This document shows, piece after piece, positions 7,102-8,632 of a stretch of 8,632 nt of DNA. The notes beneath the pieces were generated by a model. The model was not told the origin of the DNA. It worked only from the letters and a program-made list of their open reading frames with translations, and did not search any database. Position numbers and translations under genes: made by a program. Source of the stretch: Acidobacteriaceae bacterium (GTDB taxonomy: Bacteria > Acidobacteriota > Terriglobia > Bryobacterales > Bryobacteraceae); contig JAFAQG010000124.1 in the NCBI GenBank assembly GCA_019246575.1, positions 1-8,632 on the forward strand, in the 5' to 3' direction. Positions within the stretch are counted from its first letter, which is position 1. Every line of letters starts with the position of its first letter.

Positions 7102-8190
7102 TTATCGCGCTGCCGCCGCCTCAAGATCGAGATGGTACTCTCTTCGGGCGCGCGGCTCTGTGTGCCGCGGAGGCGCAAATACGCACCCGAGAACGCCGTA
7201 CAGAATCCCCGCCGCATGCGCGAGACTTGCCGGCCGCCACGGTCGTAATAAAAAATGACAAGCATCGAATGCAACGAGCAGCGCGATATCCGACCAGAAC
7301 CGGAAGCGATCAATGACTAGCGTACGGGGCCGATGCCGCTTCCAGATAAAAAATCGATTCCGGACCTCCATTCGTCCTTTTGTAAAAGATGGAGGGCGTC
7401 CCCCGGGAGCGACCTCGTGCAACATCTCTGCGTCCCCGCAGCACACGATTTCCCACTCGCAGCCGACGCGGAGCGACATCTCGAGATCTTCTCCCTGTGA
7501 GTACCCTGCAAAGAAAGACGAGAAGCGGTGCCGTTCGAGGACTTCCCGCCGGAATGCGAACGCACAGCCCGGTAAGACATCCACCCGACGCAGCCCGCGA
7601 AAGCGCTTCGCCAACGCGCGTGGCGTAGACGTCCCGCACGAGGCATAGATGCCTGGTTCGACGCGAGGTATCAGCCTGAGCCCGAGCCGCAGCCGCCATT
7701 TCCGTGAGAGCGGCCGGTCCATGCCGTCCACTACGCAGCCACCTACCGCTCCTATGCGGCGCGCTACATCGTTTACAAACACTTCCCGCATCTGTCGAAA
7801 ATAGTCTTCGAGCGGGACCGAGTCGTCGTCCAGAAAAAAAACGTACGGCCGGCTGCTGATGTCAATGCCGATATTGCGTTGCCGGGTGAGGCCTGCGGGA
7901 CATCGAACATAGATCAAATCGAAAGGCAGCGTTCGCGCCGCTGCCCAATCCCGAAGCTGCCCATCCAGACCGGAGCGCGGGTATCCGTCCGCGATGATAA
8001 TCTCGCCCGGCGCATCTGCCCGGTCCGCCAGCATCTTGAGCAACGCCGTTGCCTCTCGGGGGCGCTTGTAGGTCGGAATGATGAGGCAGCAATCCGCGAG
8101 ACACGCCGCTCCGCGCCTTGGAATCGTCCAGCCCGGAATTCCTAACGTTGTGACGCCGAGATCGGGGACGTCAACACAGGTGACTGGCAT
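7102..8190 (-). CDS. Family 2 glycosyltransferase, 362 aa
   Basis: This is an inverting GT-A glycosyltransferase. A short N-terminal extension leads into the nucleotide-binding strand LIIPTYKR (residues 36-43). GLTRQRNIGID (100-110) follows, and then the metal-binding acidic motif FLDDDS (119-124). The acceptor-site motif GEDLEMSLR (233-241) and a downstream histidine (H258) complete the pattern. Residues about 298-340 are rich in hydrophobic residues and probably attach the protein to the inner membrane. The open frame reaches back to a TTG at 8289, deep inside the previous gene. The ATG at 8190 is preferred because GAGG lies 6 nt before it, with GGAGG just upstream, and because it leaves only a short lead into the first beta strand. 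It overlaps the previous gene by 20 bp and is followed after 27 bp by the ligase/polymerase-like gene. A run of eight T bases sits in the codons directly before the DDD motif. The sugar transferred is unknown. Confidence 0.92.
   Translation of the reverse strand: MPVTCVDVPDLGVTTLGIPGWTIPRRGAACLADCCLIIPTYKRPREATALLKMLADRADAPGEIIIADGYPRSGLDGQLRDWAAARTLPFDLIYVRCPAGLTRQRNIGIDISSRPYVFFLDDDSVPLEDYFRQMREVFVNDVARRIGAVGGCVVDGMDRPLSRKWRLRLGLRLIPRVEPGIYASCGTSTPRALAKRFRGLRRVDVLPGCAFAFRREVLERHRFSSFFAGYSQGEDLEMSLRVGCEWEIVCCGDAEMLHEVAPGGRPPSFTKGRMEVRNRFFIWKRHRPRTLVIDRFRFWSDIALLVAFDACHFLLRPWRPASLAHAAGILYGVLGCVFAPPRHTEPRARREYHLDLEAAAAR
7834..7841 (-). repeat. Run of eight T bases (coding strand) before the catalytic motif of the family 2 glycosyltransferase
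   Basis: The codons for V117-F118-F119 read as eight consecutive T bases just before L120 and the D121-D123 metal-binding residues. Synonymous TTC codons would break the run. Such runs can cause polymerase slippage; that it happens here is only a possibility. Confidence 0.6.
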
Positions 8191-8632
8191 AGAGAACCTC
8201 GCCTCCGCGATCGACACCTCGACTGCAGCTGTCGAATTTCGCGACACAATTCCGATAGAACTCCTCGTTCTTTGCGGCCAGGGAGGCAAGCGAAAAATTC
8301 GCGGCTATATGACGCCGCCCTTCCGTGGCCAGACTTTCGGTGAGCGACGGGTCCTGAAGCAAGCGAATGATTGCCGCTGTAAGCCGCTCGGGATGACTTG
8401 GATCGACCAGCAAGCCGGTCCGGCCATCTTCGACGAGCTCCGGGCCGCTCGCAAGGGTCGTGTAAATGGTTGCGCACGCGCGCGCCATCGCTTCCATAGG
8501 GGCGAGCGCGAATGCTTCGGAAAAGGACGGGAAGAACGCGACGGGCGCAGAATATAGGATTTCGAGCACTTCCTCGCGGGGCAGGAACCCGTGGTAATGA
8601 ATCGTGCGCCCCATGTGCGATCCGAGTTTATT
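8171..8632 (-). CDS. GT4-type glycosyltransferase, C-terminal part (5' end beyond the window)
   Basis: This is the last 153 residues of a glycosyltransferase with a GT-B fold, and the frame stays open to the right edge, so the true start lies outside. What remains is the donor-binding C-terminal Rossmann half. It has a YHGFLPREEV stretch (residues 13-22 of the fragment), then SEAFALAPMEAMA, which carries the E-x7-E pair (E39, E47) that contacts the nucleotide sugar in GT4 retaining enzymes. A SGPELVEDG...GLLVDP segment (62-77) follows, and then the usual closing helices. The family moves a sugar from a nucleotide donor to a lipid-linked or glycan acceptor at the cytoplasmic membrane face. Donor and acceptor cannot be read from the sequence. 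The gene overlaps the next one by 20 bp, which suggests a shared transcript and coupled translation. Assignment to the family is firm; the exact product is unknown. Confidence 0.9.
   Translation of the reverse strand, partial: NKLGSHMGRTIHYHGFLPREEVLEILYSAPVAFFPSFSEAFALAPMEAMARACATIYTTLASGPELVEDGRTGLLVDPSHPERLTAAIIRLLQDPSLTESLATEGRRHIAANFSLASLAAKNEEFYRNCVAKFDSCSRGVDRGGEVLYASHLC
8197..8206 (-). promoter_or_regulatory. Ribosome binding site deciding the start at 8190
   Basis: Read on the minus strand this is GGAGGCGAGG. The nearer GAGG is 6 nt before the ATG at 8190 and the stronger GGAGG is 11 nt before it. The site lies inside the end of the preceding glycosyltransferase gene, so ribosomes finishing that gene are well placed to restart here. 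It favours 8190 over the upstream TTG at 8289. Confidence 0.7.

Overview
The window is a tightly packed, one-directional block of seven genes, all read from the minus strand (high to low coordinates). It looks like the interior of a surface or exopolysaccharide biosynthesis locus. Base composition is moderately GC-rich. A Wzy/O-antigen-ligase-type membrane protein, an ExoA-like glycosyltransferase and an exported beta-helix protein of polysaccharide-lyase type point to a Gram-negative bacterium, most likely a proteobacterium. The sequence does not identify the genus.

In transcription order: (1) the C-terminal end of a GT4-type glycosyltransferase, cut by the right edge (8632-8171); (2) a family 2 glycosyltransferase (8190-7102); (3) a polytopic O-antigen ligase/polymerase-like protein (7074-5710); (4) a GT4 glycosyltransferase (5722-4535); (5) a second complete GT4 glycosyltransferase with a GGAEQ N-terminal motif (4538-3405); (6) an exported right-handed beta-helix protein (3391-1898); (7) a third complete GT4 glycosyltransferase with a D-x7-E motif (1784-702); (8) the N-terminal two thirds of an ExoA-like family 2 glycosyltransferase, cut by the left edge (678-1). 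That is seven genes plus one more if both edge fragments are counted: eight coding regions, six of them complete.

Three junctions overlap (20, 13 and 4 bp). The other gaps are 27, 13, 113 and 23 bp. This suggests one transcript with translational coupling. The 113-bp gap before the 1784-702 gene is the only real intergenic space, and no convincing promoter or terminator was seen in it. For three genes the longest open frame starts too early; start codons were moved to 8190, 5722 and 4538, and for the beta-helix gene to 3391 so that it begins with a signal peptide.

Inferred working: six glycosyltransferases with different sequence types build a repeat unit on a lipid carrier at the inner face of the membrane. 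The ligase/polymerase-like protein then polymerises or transfers the exported unit. The secreted beta-helix protein probably cuts, trims or epimerises the polymer in the periplasm or outside. No priming transferase, flippase, chain-length regulator, export channel or nucleotide-sugar gene is inside the window; they would be expected beyond either edge. No RNA gene, insertion sequence, CRISPR array, phage gene or attachment site was seen.
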